Shown here piece after piece: positions 22,641 through 34,676 of a stretch of 64,000 bases of DNA. How positions within the stretch are numbered: position 1 is the stretch's first letter; each line of letters begins with the position of its first letter. Location: positions 33,840,664-33,904,663 of the forward strand of contig BRKX01000006.1 of the NCBI GenBank assembly GCA_026008535.1, written 5' to 3'. The notes below the pieces were generated by a model. It worked only from the letters and a program-made list of their open reading frames with translations. It was not told where the DNA came from and did no database searches. A program made the translations under genes and the position numbers. This stretch comes from Perilla frutescens (Eukaryota; Streptophyta; Magnoliopsida; Lamiales; Lamiaceae).

Positions 22641-24588
22641 ATGGGAAACCATAAGCTATCTATTTTTTCAGTTGAGAACTATGATAACTGGGGCAGGAGA
22701 ATGAAGACGCACCTCTGCTCAATCCACGAAAATATGTGGGAAGTTATCGAAGAAGGTCCAATCACCATTATGATGGACAATGACGCTCATATTGTTGATG
22801 TAAATCAACCAGCCAGGATCCCGAAGCCAACGCATCTTCTCACAAGTAAGGAGAAGAAGTTGAAAAATCTAGAGTTTGTAGCCCAAGCTACACTATTTCA
22901 AACTCTAGACGAGGATCGAATAAAGGACACCAAGAACTGCCAAACTGCCAAGGAGATATGGGACTTGCTCGCTGATTTATGCAAGGAGTCCAAAGCAATC
23001 AAAGGAAACAAGCTGCAACTGGCGGTGGACATATATGAATCCTTTAAAATGCAATCAGATGAAACCATCTCAAGTATTCAAACGAGAGTTCTAGGCATCA
23101 TCAGCAAGATGAAGAATCTGGGAAGAAACTATCCCAACAGTGAGAATTCTCAGATTTTGGACAATCTCACAGAGAAATGGGATATGAAAGTGATAGCTAT
23201 AAATGAGTCGAGAGACTTAAACGGCATCATCCCAAGAGAACTTTTTGGTTCTCTTAAGGCACACGAGTATAGCCTAAACTGAAAAACAGAGACATCCACA
23301 TCGTCAGCTTAGGATGCAGATTTCTATGGAGAAAGAAATCGGTGTAGAGAAGCTGAAGGAAGAAACATCTTTCGACTAAGGAGTTCTCAAGCCGAGAACA
23401 AATAGGATGCTCAACTGATCGAAGAACAGAAGCAGCTGAGAAGAAAGAGAGCCTGACTGAAGAAATCAATGAGTAGATTCAGTCAGTTGCTAAGCTGCTA
23501 GAAAAGCTTAAGAAGATCAGAGATCAACCATCAGTTTTGCTTCAAACTGATGAGGAGCCTAGAGGCGAAACAAATCAGCCGCCTGCTGAACAACCCAAGG
23601 CAGCCAACCGAAGCATATGAGAATGCTTCCATTACCACAAATAAGGATACTATCGATATGAGTGTCTAGAGCTCTCTGAAGAAAAAAAGTCCAGAGTGAA
23701 GATAAAAAGCTATGATGGCTAACACAGAGAATACTGTGCTAGATGATTCAGACTATCCTTCAGGAATCTATTCAGATGGCTACAGCTCTCAAGATGAGAC
23801 ATTGTTCTGCCTCATGGCTGATGAAGAATAAGAGGTCAACACATGTGACTCATTAACCTATTTTTATCACATTCATGAAACTTCCATTTCTAATAATGAA
23901 TTAAATGAACAACTGAGAATGCTGGAAGATCAGTTAGCTGCAATATCATGTATGTATGTGGAACTAAAGGAAGAAAATGATGACCTAAGAGATGAGGTCA
24001 AGAGACTGAGGAGTGATCATGATAGAATTGGATCTGTCGAAACTCAGTCAGTTGAATGTAAAATTAAAGCTGAAAATTGATGAGCAAGAAGCTGAGAATG
24101 AGAAACTCAACCAGGAGATGATATCACTTAAGTTAAAAAAGGGATCTCAAACTCTTCATGAGATTCTAAGTCATCAAAGAGTTAAAACTGGTAGTCCAGG
24201 GTTAAGATATAATAGGTTCACTACCACTGAAAAAGGAAAGGCAGTTGCACAAACCAGTCAAGAAGGAACTCTACCTAGTTTTGTCACACCTGTATCAACC
24301 CAACCAGTTGAGGCGACCAAAGGCAAGGGAAAACTGAACATCCCTCCAAATCAGCCGAAGCAGTCCAATCAATCCTCTCAACTGAAAAGCTCATTTCAGT
24401 CTAAGCCATCAGTTCAACAGAGGAAGCTATCTCATCAAAGGCCACCAGCTCAAACTAGGCAGTCCGCCTATCAGCAAAGGCCACCACCTCAACCAAGGCA
24501 ATCAACCTACCAGCAGAGGTCATCAGGCCAGCCAAGATCTCCAGCTCATCAGAGACAGTCAACTCGATATAGACCACTAGTTCACCTA
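22641..24588 (+). pseudogene. gag: Gag of element G, part 1 (Sirevirus gag)
   Basis: From the ATG at 22641 the frame is open to 23282 and gives a copia gag domain: FSVENYDNWGRRMKTHL near the start, then AKEIWDLLADLCKES, IYESFKMQSDETISS and AINESRDLNGI, all in the order seen in SIRE/Maximus gag. After a stop at 23280 the rest is decayed. A damaged zinc knuckle reads CFHYHK-stop-GYYRYEC (about 23610-23665), where a Cys and the His are replaced. Then comes an acidic segment, a Leu-rich coiled coil (23870-24140), and a Gln/Pro/Arg-rich tail with about five imperfect repeats of a 14-residue unit (QRPPAQTRQSAY type). Element E inserts at 24588 and the frame rejoins after it. Confidence 0.85.
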
Positions 24589-25968
24589 TGTAACGCCCCG
24601 ATCCCGAGAGAAGGGCAGGGGACCGGTGCTGTCACACCCACCCCAATAAAATAAATGAAAAATAATAAAGTAATGTAAAAATTAGGGTGATGTGTCTCTT
24701 CTAAAAATATAAATATGTATTTCCATTAAAAAGTGTTAAAATTAAAAATTTAGGTTAACATGTGGTGCATGTACAGTGGTCAGTAATTATAAATTATAAC
24801 TTACTAAAGAGTATGAATAAGTTATTGCTTTTTTTTTAGAAAATATTCTAAGAATATACAGATAAATTTGAATTCAAACCTACGATCTAAGCACCAAATT
24901 AAAATATAATAATATAAGCCCTTGCCCTCCTCACAGGTCGTCATCCATGTATACATTTCTCAGGACTTGTCAGAGCTTTAAATATTCATGCATCGATTCA
25001 CCACACGTTATCATTTTCACCTACAATGCATGAACTACATGAGCTAAAGCTCAGTAAGCAGAAATCATGCACATGCATATGTTCACTAGCATCACAACAC
25101 GTGCAAGACACAACACACCACAAATGTGAAATGCTCGTGTATAAAATCCTTTTATGCCATCTCGAAAGCATTTTCAGTGTTTAGGAACTTGGCTCCCTTC
25201 ACCAGACACCAACATGAGTCATGAGCTCATAATATAATCAATATCAATTGGCCAGTCTTTGATTAGTGCACTCATGTGGCTCATCCTTCTTGGACCCCAA
25301 GGGACATGCCCCCAGCCTGTTCCCTTTGATCCCACATGAAAGTCATCCCACATCAGCCACTCATCACCTGAAAGGTGCAGTCGAAGTGGACCATCCTCCT
25401 TGGACCCCAAGGGACACGCCCCCTGCCTATTCCCTTTGATCCCGCATGGAAGTCATCCCACTTGAGGCACAAATATCAACACAGCACAACACGGGCTAGT
25501 AGTGACCAATCCCAAACAAAACATTTTCTCTCTCTCAAAACCATTTCATGCATGCAACCTTGACAATATCTACATGACGTGCATGCATATGCTCGTGCTC
25601 ATGCAGAAGATATTTAATGCAAAGAAATACAATACCATAAGTATATTGCATCACACAATTATACAATACAACACGTTAATATATAATAAATAATAAACAC
25701 ATATAATCAAATAATAATAGTTCATGCATTGTAGTTGCAGATGAATTTATACTTACCTCGAGTCCAAGCTTATAATACTTGAGATTCTAAATCGAATGCT
25801 TCCGCGGTCAATTCTAACTGGTAAATTAACAACAATAAATTACTAATTACAAATTGATCATAGAATTGTATAATTTCTTCTTAACTCAACAATATTCTTA
25901 GTTTAACGCTACACCTATTTAATTACCTATCTTTGTTCCTTTATAAGTATTATTACCCAAATCATAAA

Positions 25969-26005
<37 letters not shown>

Positions 26006-29000
26006 ATAAATTTAGAAAAGTAATTCATTAACATATATGAGACCATTAAATTTACGTAAATCATACTTAATTTATATTAATTGTCAACTCTATATTAATC
26101 CATACGAACAATACATCATTAACATATTAATTTACCAAAACTTCTTAAGGTTATAGATCAATACTATAGAAATTTGATTTCTTGATTACGAATATTATTT
26201 ACCCTTTAATAAACCATCATTATTTAATGAAATGATACCCACACAAGTCACGTCATTTGAGTAAGGGTTGCTCTTGCTTGATGTAAACTTACAATAACTA
26301 TAATTAATCCATAATTTAATAGGATAATAAATCCAGAACAACCATACATATATAATTCATAATATATTACACCCACAACCAATTATGCATAAATAATCAT
26401 ATTTAAATACAAATAACTCTAAATCTAGCTAAGAATTCATACTCTTTGTATTTATATTAATTATCAAAACTTGGTTTGAATAATTAATTAGGCATCACTA
26501 GTAGTAATCATTTTCTCTAGCAATCAAAAGAATAAAATAATTACAATTACATACCTGACATAAATTTCAAACCTTCACTATTTTGAGCTTGCTGAATTCT
26601 TCCTTTTTTATTTTCATCTCAAATTCATTTTTATGAGGTTATGTGTGTGTGTGTATATATATATATAGATGTGGATATACATGTATAATTTCTAACCCAC
26701 AACCATGATATAATAGGCCTATACAAACGTCAATTAGTCACACCATCAAAACTCACTTCCTGCCACCTCAAATTTATATATTTGCCACCTCTCCAAATGT
26801 TATATGCGTGGAAGTCTACTACATATATTACATAATATATTATATTTATTTATGTAAATATACTACAAAGAGAATTACATATATAATTTAATTTTTCTTT
26901 GTACTTATATAATCCTCTAGTTAACTATTAAATTGGTGGGTTATGATTACCAATAATCACCAAAATTCTTACACGTATGCATATAACAACTCATATATGA
27001 TATAATATTATTCTAGTTATATTTATAGTTTCTTGTTGTTCAAACCGTAACCATAATGAGATCATTGTTCAAATCCCCAATATTCGAATGACATAAAATT
27101 AGTGATTTTTTTTCCTATGTTGTATAATTTTAAAGGCTTATAAAACATTAATTATATCTACACATAAATAGATGTAGAAGCACGGTTATTACAGGGGTGC
27201 GCTACTTGGGGAAAGGGGGAAGGGGTTGTTGAACAGAAACAGTCAAAGAAATAGGGTTAGTGCCCCAAAAATTTGGGCAGTATCACCTCTATAAATGGGT
27301 CAATCCACGCTTTTAAAGAGTATGAAATGACTCAAACCAGATACCATGACTCTTAGGATGAACCTAAGAAAGAATAACGAAGGCAAACTTCAATGTAAAT
27401 AATAACAGTTCAAAGGTTAACTGTTAATAGGTTAGGTATGAAAAAGGCCAGACTGATGTCTGTCCAAATACTTGAAGTAAAGAGATGCCAGGCTCCAGCC
27501 TATCGTGAAAGAAATATAAAGCCAGGATTTTGCCTTGACATGGAAAACAATGTAAAGCCAGGTGAGCCTGTCCGAATAAGAAAAGTAAATAAAAGCCAGG
27601 CTTTCGCCTGTCAGGAACGGAAAGTAAATAGGATTCAGAGAACCGAACACTTCATAACAGTAAAAAAAATGGTATTCGGAGAACCGAACACTCCGTAACA
27701 TTAATCAGAGTAAGTAGAAAAGAACGTAGTTCATTTATTCAGACTCAAAAGGAAGCATGTTCTCAGTTAAACTCCATAGCGGAAAAAAACATGTACATGA
27801 AATAATAGCCCTTCAGCCTTAGCACAAACTTCCACCATCCCGCAGCTCGTCCTGAAAATATTTGAAAGATTTTTGGGCGTGAGTATTAATGTACTTAGTG
27901 GGTACCTTTGAGAAAAAACTTCACAATTATTTTATAAAACAGAATATCCAATCATATTTTAAGCATATCATGGAATGCTTTAAAAATAGAAAATTTGTGA
28001 ATTCCATATTTACAAAATCATTTTAGTTCCATCATTGCGCGCCACTCTCCCCTAGAATGATTATGGTGAGTCGGTTCGTGTACACAACCCGGCTGTTTAA
28101 GGTTAGGCACTGCCCTGTTTGCTTGGGGCTCGATATCGTGAACCATTGTAGTTTCATCACCAAAACAGTAGTAAGACTTACATGAGTCAGGAGAGCACAT
28201 CAAATACAGTCATGAGTTGGATATTCAATCACTTTCATTTTATAAATATCAGGACATAATAACCCGAAATATTTTTATATAATAAAAACCCACCTGGTAA
28301 TCTGATCTAGGATAGCTAGATCTAGATTCTGATTCTGGTCTCAACCAGAAGTCTCCTTCTTCTGTGCCTACAAGATTATCCGGCAACTTAGTTTCGATGA
28401 ATGACTACCATTAGGTTAAAATCTAACCTTTCTTAGCTATGAAGTAAATATTATAAAATCTACTATCTTAATACACAACACCCGGGTCATGAAAATATTT
28501 TGACTCTTAAGAGAATTTTACTAAGGGCATTTTTATAAAGAAAAACCATTTTAGAAATTTTAGCATACGGGGTGGTCAAACCCGTATCATAAAATTAATT
28601 CGGTATAAATAAATTCATACCGCAAGATCCACCCATTGGAAAAATATGAAACTTTAAATAAAAATACTATATTTTGGGACGGAACAACTTTTGAGACTAA
28701 AAATACGATAGGGCTATCTATGAAGGATAGATCTGAAAAAGACTAATATTCGGATATCCAAAATATACCCGAAATTAAAAAGTGACAACATAGAAAATGT
28801 ATGCAAAAATACATAGAACATAAAACCCTAAAGACACGTTTTGATCTAGTAACCCGAAAGGGTCACTGATTTGAGGGGGGTGGTAACTTTTGACGGTGGT
28901 CACGACGCTTTTCCATCATGATCGTCCATCATGTCATCATTTCAATCATGTATATGAGATCTACGTGTTGACACCTTCAAAATGACTATTTCATAATTGA

Positions 29001-29516
29001 AATTCGAAATAGGGACATACCTTCTCTGGAAACTACTCGGCGTTTTGATTTTGAAAATGAGTGAAAAATGAAACCTTAACCTCTTATTTATAGAAGAAAA
29101 ATAAATAGGATAATAACGAATAAAAGAAAGAGGATAATGATGGAATAGGATAATGTTGGAAAAAGAATAGAATAATTACGAATAGGATAATCTTTCGAAA
29201 AAGAAATTGTATAATGATGGATGTGCCTTTTCTGTTCAAATCTATTACCTTTTAGTTTAAAATTGTGCCAAGAGTTCATTTGAACTCGAAATTGAAAAAT
29301 TTAAAGTTTGGCACGATCCTTCAAACTTTTTCTATCAACTCGAGAATAATATCAGAACATATTTTTAAAGCAATTTTTGACCAAATTAAATTTAATAGAT
29401 TTCCCTGACTGTGATTTTCCTTTATTTGTATCCTGTAAGGACTCATCTTATTTTCTAACTTACCAAAGGGTAACATAAGTCGAATAAAACCTTCTAAAAT
29501 ATTTCAGGGTATTACA
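24589..29516 (-). repeat. 3' LTR of element E, interrupted by solo LTR D
   Basis: The first 41 bases (TGTAACGCCCCGATCCC...) and 27196-29516 together match 31266-33716. It carries only two copies of the roughly 41-bp minisatellite (27610-27702), against four in the other LTR and three in E3. Confidence 0.85.
24630..27193 (+). repeat. Solo LTR D, inside the left LTR of E
   Basis: Starts TGTCACACCCACCCC and ends GTTATTACA; the host LTR continues on both sides. GGTGC precedes it (24625-24629) and recurs at 27196-27200, leaving two unexplained bases (GG at 27194-27195). No coding and no internal region, so a solo LTR. Related to block C. Contains the two-copy 110-bp repeat (about 25265-25460) and (TA)n at 25972-26003. 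The plus-strand context GAGGTAAGTA near 25750 (reverse strand) looks splice-donor-like, unproven. Confidence 0.78.
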
Positions 29517-29553
29517 TTTTACCCTCCTTAATAAAAATTTCTTCCCGAAATTT
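29517..29553 (-). promoter_or_regulatory. Polypurine tract and stem-loop of element E
   Basis: Minus strand TTATTAAGGAGGGTAAAA abuts the LTR start. Next to it, AAATTTC (29535-29541) pairs with GAAATTT (29547-29553) around TTCCC, which is GGGAA on the element strand. Confidence 0.8.
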
Positions 29554-29559
29554 GCGTAC

Positions 29560-29798
29560 CTCTATGGGGTAAATTAGGGTACAATTCTTTGATTCTAGTT
29601 TCAAGCTCCTAGGTAGCTTCCTCTCTCTCATGGTTATTCTTTCGGACTTTCACTAGTGATATCTCTTTGTTCTGTAATTCTTGGACCTATCGGTCGAGAA
29701 TAGCCTCTTGTCTCTCTTCATAAGAACAAATCCTGATTCAGGACTATCTCGTCATTCTTTATAACGTGTTTAGGATCAAACACGTACTTTCTCAACAT
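29560..29798 (-). pseudogene. pol: Integrase C-terminus with chromodomain, remnant of element E
   Basis: Minus-strand reading gives MLRKYVFDPKHVIKNDEI, then, after a frame change, YEERQEAILDR-stop-VQELQNKEISLVKVRKNNHEREEAT-stop-ELETRIKELYP. This is the C-terminal chromodomain of chromovirus integrases, thought to guide insertion to chromatin. The second stop replaces the conserved Trp of the EEATWE motif. It ends beside the polypurine tract, as expected for the end of pol. Nothing of the integrase core remains. Confidence 0.8.
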
Positions 29799-31265
29799 TA
29801 AGACATCGATCATATTATGAACCTTAGCTAGAATCGGCAATAGGACTAGTTCATAAGCTACCTCATCATTTCTAGCTAAAACACAATTTCTCTCGAGTCG
29901 TAAATTTTGCTAAGACATATACTCTGTCTTGGTCCACTTTAACTTGATGCGCATAACTCTTCATACGTTCTTCTCTGCATCTTTTTTCGAATATTCTTTA
30001 TCATCATCCTTTGAGTCGAGAAAAGAGAGAGAGAGAGAGAGAGAATAGATATCGATCCACCTGAATCAAAGCATATTATCTCGATCATCGTATATGTCAC
30101 CCTGAACTTGAGACATCCACTCTCGGACTTGACCTTGCTCCTCGATCAGAAATGTATAGAGGTAGGTTGGCGAGAACGGATCTATCTATCACGATTCTTC
30201 ATCGACATTCAAAATTCTCCCAACATGCTCCTCAAATGAGCATATACACGCGAACTGCATTTCCTAGAAATCCATATAACTTGAGCCATCTAAAAAAATA
30301 CTTATCCATTCTAAGTTCTTTCTACGTTCAAGTCTACAAGCCACTACATAATTGTTCCCACCTTCTTAGTCAAACTATTCTTTATAATCATTCATCAGAT
30401 TCTCAGTTGAATCGAAATCTAGATGTCACAGACATCCCATTAAAACCATAGGTGAAACACAGCCTTGCCGTGAACCCTCTTTTATGTAGGATTCAATCCA
30501 AACATGACATAACACATTCTTTTGAAACTTCACATCATAACAAATTGACACATTTCAGTGGAACCAATCCATGTGGGCTCATAATCTTGAACGTGGAAAA
30601 ACACTTAATCAATCTATGCTCCACAAGAATCTTAACAATCATCAACTTCAAATCCAATCTATGTGAATAAATCATAGCTAGCTATATTCATCTACATTTT
30701 CAATCAAATCATTCTATGTTCACATTCCATCCGCATAAGCATTTTGTGTTTTCTAACACTTTCACAATCATCACATGTCCAATCACTTCCACATTATCAC
30801 ATTTCTAATCATAGGGCACTGATTGCTATCATCACACTTTCTTTCAAAACATATCATGGCCATATAGTCCCATTAAAAAAAAAAATTATTCAATACCATC
30901 TGGGCACAAAGTCCCATAATGTTACCATCATGGACAAGAGTTCATTTCATTCATAAACATTAACATATGGACACATAGTCCCAAAATGATACCATTATCC
31001 TTTCGAAACCGTCATTGGCGCGACTTTTCATAAATATCATCAGTGTGGAGAATGGTCCTTATCTACATTTCTTTTTTGCGATTAGTAAATATACCTATAT
31101 CTCAAAAACATTTTAGCTCACGTACCTTTCCTTTTGAAGCAGATGAGTGCGGTCCAGGCCACGTGCTAGAGCTATTAGACAATCAATTAAGAGATAACAC
31201 TGAGAACTAGACTCAATCAACAATATGACAGGCCTGCAGAGTTGAAGCCTGCTCCGTTACCACTC
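29799..31265 (-). other. Remaining interior of element E
   Basis: No recognisable gag or pol in any frame; plus-strand frames at 30152-30670 have no family resemblance. A (GA)n run is at 30024-30044. The right edge (about 31247-31262) has a strongly degraded primer-binding site, TGGTAACGGAGCAGG on the minus strand against the expected TGGTATCAGAGCCAGG. Confidence 0.6.
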
Positions 31266-33716
31266 TGTAACGCCCCGATCCCGGGAGAAGGAGAGGGGAC
31301 CGGTGCGCTACTTGGGGGAAGGGGGAAGGGGTTGTTGAACAGAAGTAGTCAAAGAAATAGGGTTAGTGACCTAAAAATTTGGGCAGTATAACCTCTATAA
31401 ATGGGTCAATCCATGCTTTTAAAGAGTATGAAATGACTCAAACCAGATACCATGACTCTTAGGATTAACCCAAGAAAGAATAACGAAGGCAAACTTCAAT
31501 GTAAATAATGACAGTTCAAAGGTTAACTGTTAATAGGTTAGGCATGAAAAAGCCAGACTGATGTCTGTCCAAATACCTAAAGTAAAGAGATGCCAGGCTC
31601 CCACCTGTTGTGAAAGCAATATAAAGCCAGGCTTTTGCCTTGACATGGAAAACAATGTAAAGCCAGGCTTGCGCCTGTCTGAATAAGGAAAGTAAATAAA
31701 TGTTAGGCTTTCGCTTGTCAGGAACGGAAAGTAAACGGGATTAGGAGAACCGAACACTCAATAACAATAAAGAAAATGGGATTCGGAGAACCGAACACTC
31801 CATAAGAATAAAGAAAATAGGATTCAGAGAACCGAACACTCCATAACAGTAAAGAAAATGGGATTCGGAGAACCGAACACTCCGTAACATTAATTAGAAT
31901 AAGCGAAAAAGAACGTACTGCATTTATTCAGACTCAAAAGGAAGCATGTTCTCAGTTAGACTCTATAGCGGAAAAAGAAACATATACATCAAATGATAAT
32001 CCTTCAGCCTTAGCATAGCCGTCCACCATCCCGCAGCTCATCCTGAAAATATTTGAAAAGATTTTTGGGCGTGAGTAATAATGCACTCAGTGGGTACCTT
32101 TGAGAAAAACCTTCACAATCATTTTATAAAACAAAATATCTAATCATATTTTAAGCATATCATGGAAAGCTTTAGAAACAGAAAATTTGTGAATTCTATG
32201 TATACAAAATCATTTTAGTTCCATCATTGCGCGCCACTCTCTCCTAGAACGCTTACGGTGAGTCAGTTCGTGTACACAACACGGCTGCTTAAGGTTGGAC
32301 ATTGCCATGTTTGCTTGGGGCTCCATATCGTGAACCGTTTTAGTTTCATCACCAAAACAGTAGTAAGACTTACATGAGTCAGGAAAGCACATCAAATACA
32401 GTCATGAGTTGGATATTCAATCACATTTATTTTATAAATATAAGGACTTAATAACCCGAAATATATTTTTATATAATAAAAACCCACCTGATAATCTGAT
32501 CTGGGATAGCTAGATCTAGATTATGATTCTGGTCTCAACTAGAAGTCTCCTTCTTCTGTGCCTACAAGATTATTCGGTAACTTAGTTTTGATTAATGACT
32601 CCCATTAGGTCAAAATCTAACCTTTCTTAGCTATGAAGTAAATATTATAAAATCTACTATCATAATACACAGCACCCGGGTCATCAAAATATTTTGACTC
32701 TTAAGGGAACTTTACTCAGGGCATTTTTATAAAGAAAAACGCTTTTGGAAGTTTTAGCATACGGGGTGGTCAAACCCCTATCATAAAATTAATTCGGTAC
32801 AAAAAAATTCATACCTCAAGATTCGCTGATTGGAAAAATATGAAACTTTAAATAAAAATACTATATTTTGGGACGGAACAACTTTTGTGACTAAAAATAC
32901 GATAGAGATAACCATGAAGGATAGATATTAAAAAGACTACAATTTAATATTCGGATACCCAAAGTATACCTGAAATTAAAAAGTGACAACATGGAAAATG
33001 TATACAAAAATACATAGAACATAAAACCCTAAAGACACTTTTTGATCCGGTAACCCGAAAGCGTCACCGATTTGGGGGGGTGGTGACTTTTGACGTTGGT
33101 CATGATGGTTTTCCATCACGATCATCCATCATGTCATCATTTCAATCACGTATATGTGATCTACGTGTTGACACCTTCAAAATGACTATTTCATAATTGA
33201 AATTGGAAATTAGGGACATACCTTCTCTGGAAGCTACTCGCGTTTTGATTTTGAAAATGAGTGAAAAATGAAACCTTAACCTTGTATTTATAGAAGAAAA
33301 ATAAATAGGATAATAGTGAATAAAAGAAAGAGGATAACGATGGAATATGATAATGTTGGAAAAAGAATAGAATAATTATGAATAGTATAATCTTTCGAAA
33401 AAGAAATTGGATAATGACGGATGTGCCTTTTCTGTTCAAATCTATTACCTTTTAGTTTAAAATTGTGCCAAGAGTTCATTTAGACTCGAAATTGAAAAAT
33501 TCAAGGTTTGGCACGATCTTTGAAACTTTTTCTATTAACCCGAGAATAATATCAGAACATATTTTTAAAGCAATTTTTGACCAAATTAAATTTAATAGAT
33601 TTCCCTGACTGCGATTTTCCTTTATTTGAATCCTGTATGGACTTATCTTAATTTCTAACTTACCAGAGGGTAACATAAGTCGAATAAAACCTTCTAAAAT
33701 ATTTCGGGGTATTACA
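31266..33716 (-). repeat. 5' LTR of element E
   Basis: 2451 bp, TGTAACGCCCC to GGGGTATTACA. The frames at 32210-32395 and 33191-33479 also occur in the sister LTR and reflect LTR sequence, not genes. Confidence 0.88.
31550..31896 (+). repeat. Two minisatellites in E-family LTR
   Basis: First (31550-31735): about five units of roughly 37 bp, each with a small hairpin of the form GCCAGGCTxxxxGCCTGTC. Second (31738-31896): four units of about 41 bp with GGAGAACCGAACACTC. The sister LTR has two of the second unit (27610-27702) and solo LTR E3 has three (55108-55230). Confidence 0.85.
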
Positions 33717-33721
33717 ATCTA

Positions 33722-34390
33722 AGGCCTCAAGCTTGTTATAGGCTACTAGTGAACAGAACTGACAGGCCAACTGGAGTAAGGAGAAATACTCAGTTCGGAC
33801 CGAAGTCTCACCAAGATAGGGCATCAGTTCAGGAGAAAACTGCACCACTAGCCTATCTTCATAGAACATCAGCAAGTCAACTTGGGAAGGGTATTGACTC
33901 AGGAAGAAACGTGCATACCAGACTGTATCAAGCACGTCAAAGCATTCTGACTCCCCTGGAGAAATTCAGTCCAACTGATCTTCCAACTCAATATAATGAG
34001 TACTTGGATTCAAAAGATGAAATAAGGATCAACTCCAGCTATAACTGGTTTGCAAACTGGCCATATCAAAAGAGCAACAAAGCTCAAGGAGTCAAAAGAA
34101 ATTCGCCGCATGGAAGAGCTAAATAGGCTCGAAATCAGAGAGTTATGATTGAAGTGTTTTACCTTACTAACTCTCGTTGCAGGTATAAGTCAACTGACTC
34201 AGCTTAAAGGAGAAGAACTGAAAAGAGAATAAAACTGATCAGACACTCAATGTCTGAAAGATCTCTACCGCTGATAAGTCAAGAATTTGGCAAATTTGGA
34301 TCCCTAAACATTTGATTAGTAAACAAGAACCCGATATTATACGGGTACCTAAAAACTAATCGTTTCTCTTGCAAGAAAAGGGTATCCTAT
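33722..34390 (+). pseudogene. gag: Gag of element G, part 2, and gag-pol linker
   Basis: With E and one TSD copy discounted, the frame runs straight on from 24588. Open to 34126 with another Gln/Arg/Ser-rich stretch. After a stop it degenerates into a linker with several stops before protease. No enzyme motif. Confidence 0.75.
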
Positions 34391-34676
34391 CGAAGAAGAG
34401 GACCAAGGAAGTTTGGTATCTTGATAGCGGGTGCTAAAAACATATGACGGGAGACATAGAGGATCTTGAAGGTTATAATGAAATAAAAGGCCCATTAGTC
34501 ACATTCGGAGACAACTCCAGAAGCCGAACCATTGGAGAAGAGTTCATGGTCAAAGGAAATGTGATAGTCAATGGAGTCTCCCACATAGAAGGACTGAAGC
34601 ACAAACTGCTCAGCATTAGTCAGCTATGTGATAATGGATATACAGTTGATTTCAGTAGAAGCTCATGCGACATCAG
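34391..34676 (+). pseudogene. pol: Protease of element G
   Basis: Retroviral-type aspartic protease that would cut the gag-pol polyprotein. WYLDSGC contains the catalytic DSG; a TAA follows directly, where the family has S(R/K)HMTGD. Then GPLVTFGDNSRS, VIVNGVSHIEGLKHKLLSISQLCDNGY, the standard copia sequence. Solo LTR R inserts at 34677, in the segment leading to the GAG-pre-integrase domain. Confidence 0.85.

Larger units (their letters stand above)
24589..33716 (-). mobile_element. Element E: decayed chromovirus (Ty3/gypsy) inserted in the gag of G
   Basis: LTRs at 24589-29516 (holding solo LTR D) and 31266-33716. TSD is ACCTA at 24584-24588 versus ATCTA at 33717-33721, one mismatch. On the minus strand the LTR starts TGTAATACCC and ends GGGGCGTTACA. 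The 1.75-kb interior keeps only the C-terminal tail of integrase with its chromodomain, beside the polypurine tract. The LTRs differ at about 5% by eye in the part compared. A third family member stands as a solo LTR at 53270-55688. Confidence 0.88.

Noticed and set aside
28018..28203. 61-residue minus-strand frame conserved at 32210-32395 and in E3
   Set aside because: Conserved because all three are copies of one LTR; no start context or motif suggests a protein.
30152..30956. Consecutive plus-strand frames in the interior of E
   Set aside because: Element E reads on the minus strand; composition is AT-driven and no domain is visible.
31550..31896. Regular repeats considered as a CRISPR-like array
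   Set aside because: Repeats are direct minisatellites without unique spacers, inside a plant LTR.
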